Shown: positions 7,295-8,154 of the stretch, piece by piece
How positions within the stretch are numbered: the first letter of the stretch is position 1
Layout: each line of letters opens with the position of its first letter
Assembly: GCA_029935695.1 (NCBI GenBank)
Contig: JAOZJV010000144.1
Span: 1 to 8,154, forward strand
Origin: Candidatus Krumholzibacteriia bacterium
GTDB taxonomy: Bacteria; Krumholzibacteriota; Krumholzibacteriia; LZORAL124-64-63
Length of the DNA stretch: 8,154 bases
Direction: 5' to 3'
Position numbers and translations under genes: made by a program
Notes under the pieces: model-generated
Database searches by the model: none
Told to the model about the DNA's origin: nothing
What the model saw: only the letters and a program-made list of their open reading frames with translations

Positions 7295-8154
7295 CAGTTG
7301 CGCTCCACCATGGCTGTGACCGTATCCGGTACATCCACCGGGTCGACATTCGGGGATTCATAACCCAAATCCTCACCGTTCAGCGCTTTGATCAAAGTAC
7401 CAGTGCGCAAACCGCCCTGTCCCATGGTCACAATAAAATCGCCATCGTGAAGCCCTTCCAGGATTTCCACATGAGTTTCATCATAAAGACCCGTCCTGAT
7501 TTCGACTTTGCGAACGGTGTCGGAAACGGCCACAAACACACTGCGCAGGGCACCCTCTTCCACAAGGGCCAACTTGGGGATGGACAAAGCATCGTGATGG
7601 GAATCGGTGGTGATGCGGATCTTTGCAAACCCGCCGACCTGGGCCATGGAATTGGAATCTTCAAGCAACAGGGTCAGGCGGACGGTGCTCGTGGCCGGAT
7701 CGACCACGGGAGAGACACGCTCCACCTTGGCTTCCAAAGCTTCATCCAAAGCCTCGGGGGTCACCAGAACCCGCTGGCCGGCACTGACTTTCCGGGCCAC
7801 GGCTTCGGGAAGGTTCACCCGCACCCGCAGAGGCTCAAAATCACCCAGGGTGAAAGCTGGAGCACTGAGGGGAACTTGCTGCCCAATGACAATTTTACGT
7901 TCGGTGATCTGTCCGGCAAAAGGAGCCCGAATACGAGTTTCTTCCAAGGCTATGCGGGCCAGATCGCGCTCGGCTTCAGCCAACTTCCAGGCCGATTCCA
8001 CGTCGTTGAATTCCTGCTGGCTAATTAATTCCCCTGCCAGCATTTCCTTGTTGCGATCCAGGATTCGCTTTTTATCAACCATGGTCAAATCGGCCTTGCG
8101 CAGCTGAATCTTTTCGCGGTCATTTTCCAATTCCGCCAGGACCACCCCCTTTTC
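7294..8154 (-). CDS. RND efflux periplasmic adaptor (membrane fusion protein), 5'-truncated by the window edge
   Basis: The last 286 residues of an HlyD/AcrA-type adaptor, which bridges an inner-membrane RND permease and an outer-membrane channel in the periplasm. The visible part begins in the end of the first lipoyl half (EKGVVLAELE). It continues with a charged alpha-helical hairpin (visible residues about 10-71), then the second lipoyl half with the hallmark TRIRAPFAGQI (73-83), then beta-barrel sequence (LRVRVNLPEA and following) and a membrane-proximal domain to the C-terminus. The hairpin tip holds R34, M38 and S45, the spacing of the Arg-Leu-Ser TolC-docking motif of AcrA. The reading frame is open to the window end, so the true start, signal peptide or lipobox lie upstream; an in-frame GTG at 8145 is internal, not a start. 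The TGA stop overlaps the ATG of the downstream permease (TGATG). The substrate cannot be predicted. Confidence 0.95.
   Translation of the reverse strand, partial: EKGVVLAELENDREKIQLRKADLTMVDKKRILDRNKEMLAGELISQQEFNDVESAWKLAEAERDLARIALEETRIRAPFAGQITERKIVIGQQVPLSAPAFTLGDFEPLRVRVNLPEAVARKVSAGQRVLVTPEALDEALEAKVERVSPVVDPATSTVRLTLLLEDSNSMAQVGGFAKIRITTDSHHDALSIPKLALVEEGALRSVFVAVSDTVRKVEIRTGLYDETHVEILEGLHDGDFIVTMGQGGLRTGTLIKALNGEDLGYESPNVDPVDVPDTVTAMVERN
7303..7309 (-). promoter_or_regulatory. Ribosome binding site of the first RND permease
   Basis: The minus strand reads GGTGGAG, with its end 8 bases before the ATG at 7294. It sits inside the last codons of the adaptor gene and supports the start that overlaps the adaptor stop by one base, a classic arrangement for translational coupling. 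Confidence 0.65.

Overview
The window is a compact, intermediate-GC piece of bacterial chromosome (GC judged by eye, not counted) with every supported gene on the minus strand. It encodes most of a resistance-nodulation-division (RND) type tripartite efflux system, so the host must be a diderm (Gram-negative) bacterium. I cannot name a lineage. Both permeases carry Asp-Asn in TM4 and Asn-Asn in TM10 instead of the AcrB-type Asp-Asp and Lys. This suggests an origin outside the well-studied gamma-proteobacterial pumps, but it is weak taxonomic evidence.

Layout in the direction of transcription (right to left): (1) 8154-7294, a periplasmic adaptor (membrane fusion protein) whose N-terminus lies outside the window; (2) 7294-3920, an RND permease of 1124 residues, whose start overlaps the adaptor stop by one base (TGATG); (3) 3918-805, a second RND permease of 1037 residues, starting one base after the previous stop (TGATATG); (4) a 155-bp gap at 650-804 with a possible promoter and a small hairpin; (5) 649-35, a 204-residue NYN/LabA-like (PIN-fold) putative ribonuclease with its own Shine-Dalgarno. 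Positions 1-34 hold no recognisable gene.

The adaptor and the two permeases look like one translationally coupled operon. The adaptor would link a permease trimer in the inner membrane to a TolC-like outer-membrane channel. No outer-membrane factor or transcriptional regulator is present; either could lie upstream of 8154. Two paralogous permeases behind one adaptor recall MdtABC, so a mixed trimer is a reasonable but unproven idea. The first permease has about 73 extra residues between TM6 and TM7, including a strongly hydrophobic stretch that could form an additional membrane hairpin. The NYN protein is probably a separate transcription unit.

I found no mobile element, CRISPR array, tRNA, rRNA or riboswitch, and nothing that clearly amounts to a new system. 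The points most worth a second look are the TM6-TM7 insert, the altered proton-relay residues shared by both permeases, the tandem-permease arrangement and the neighbouring NYN gene.
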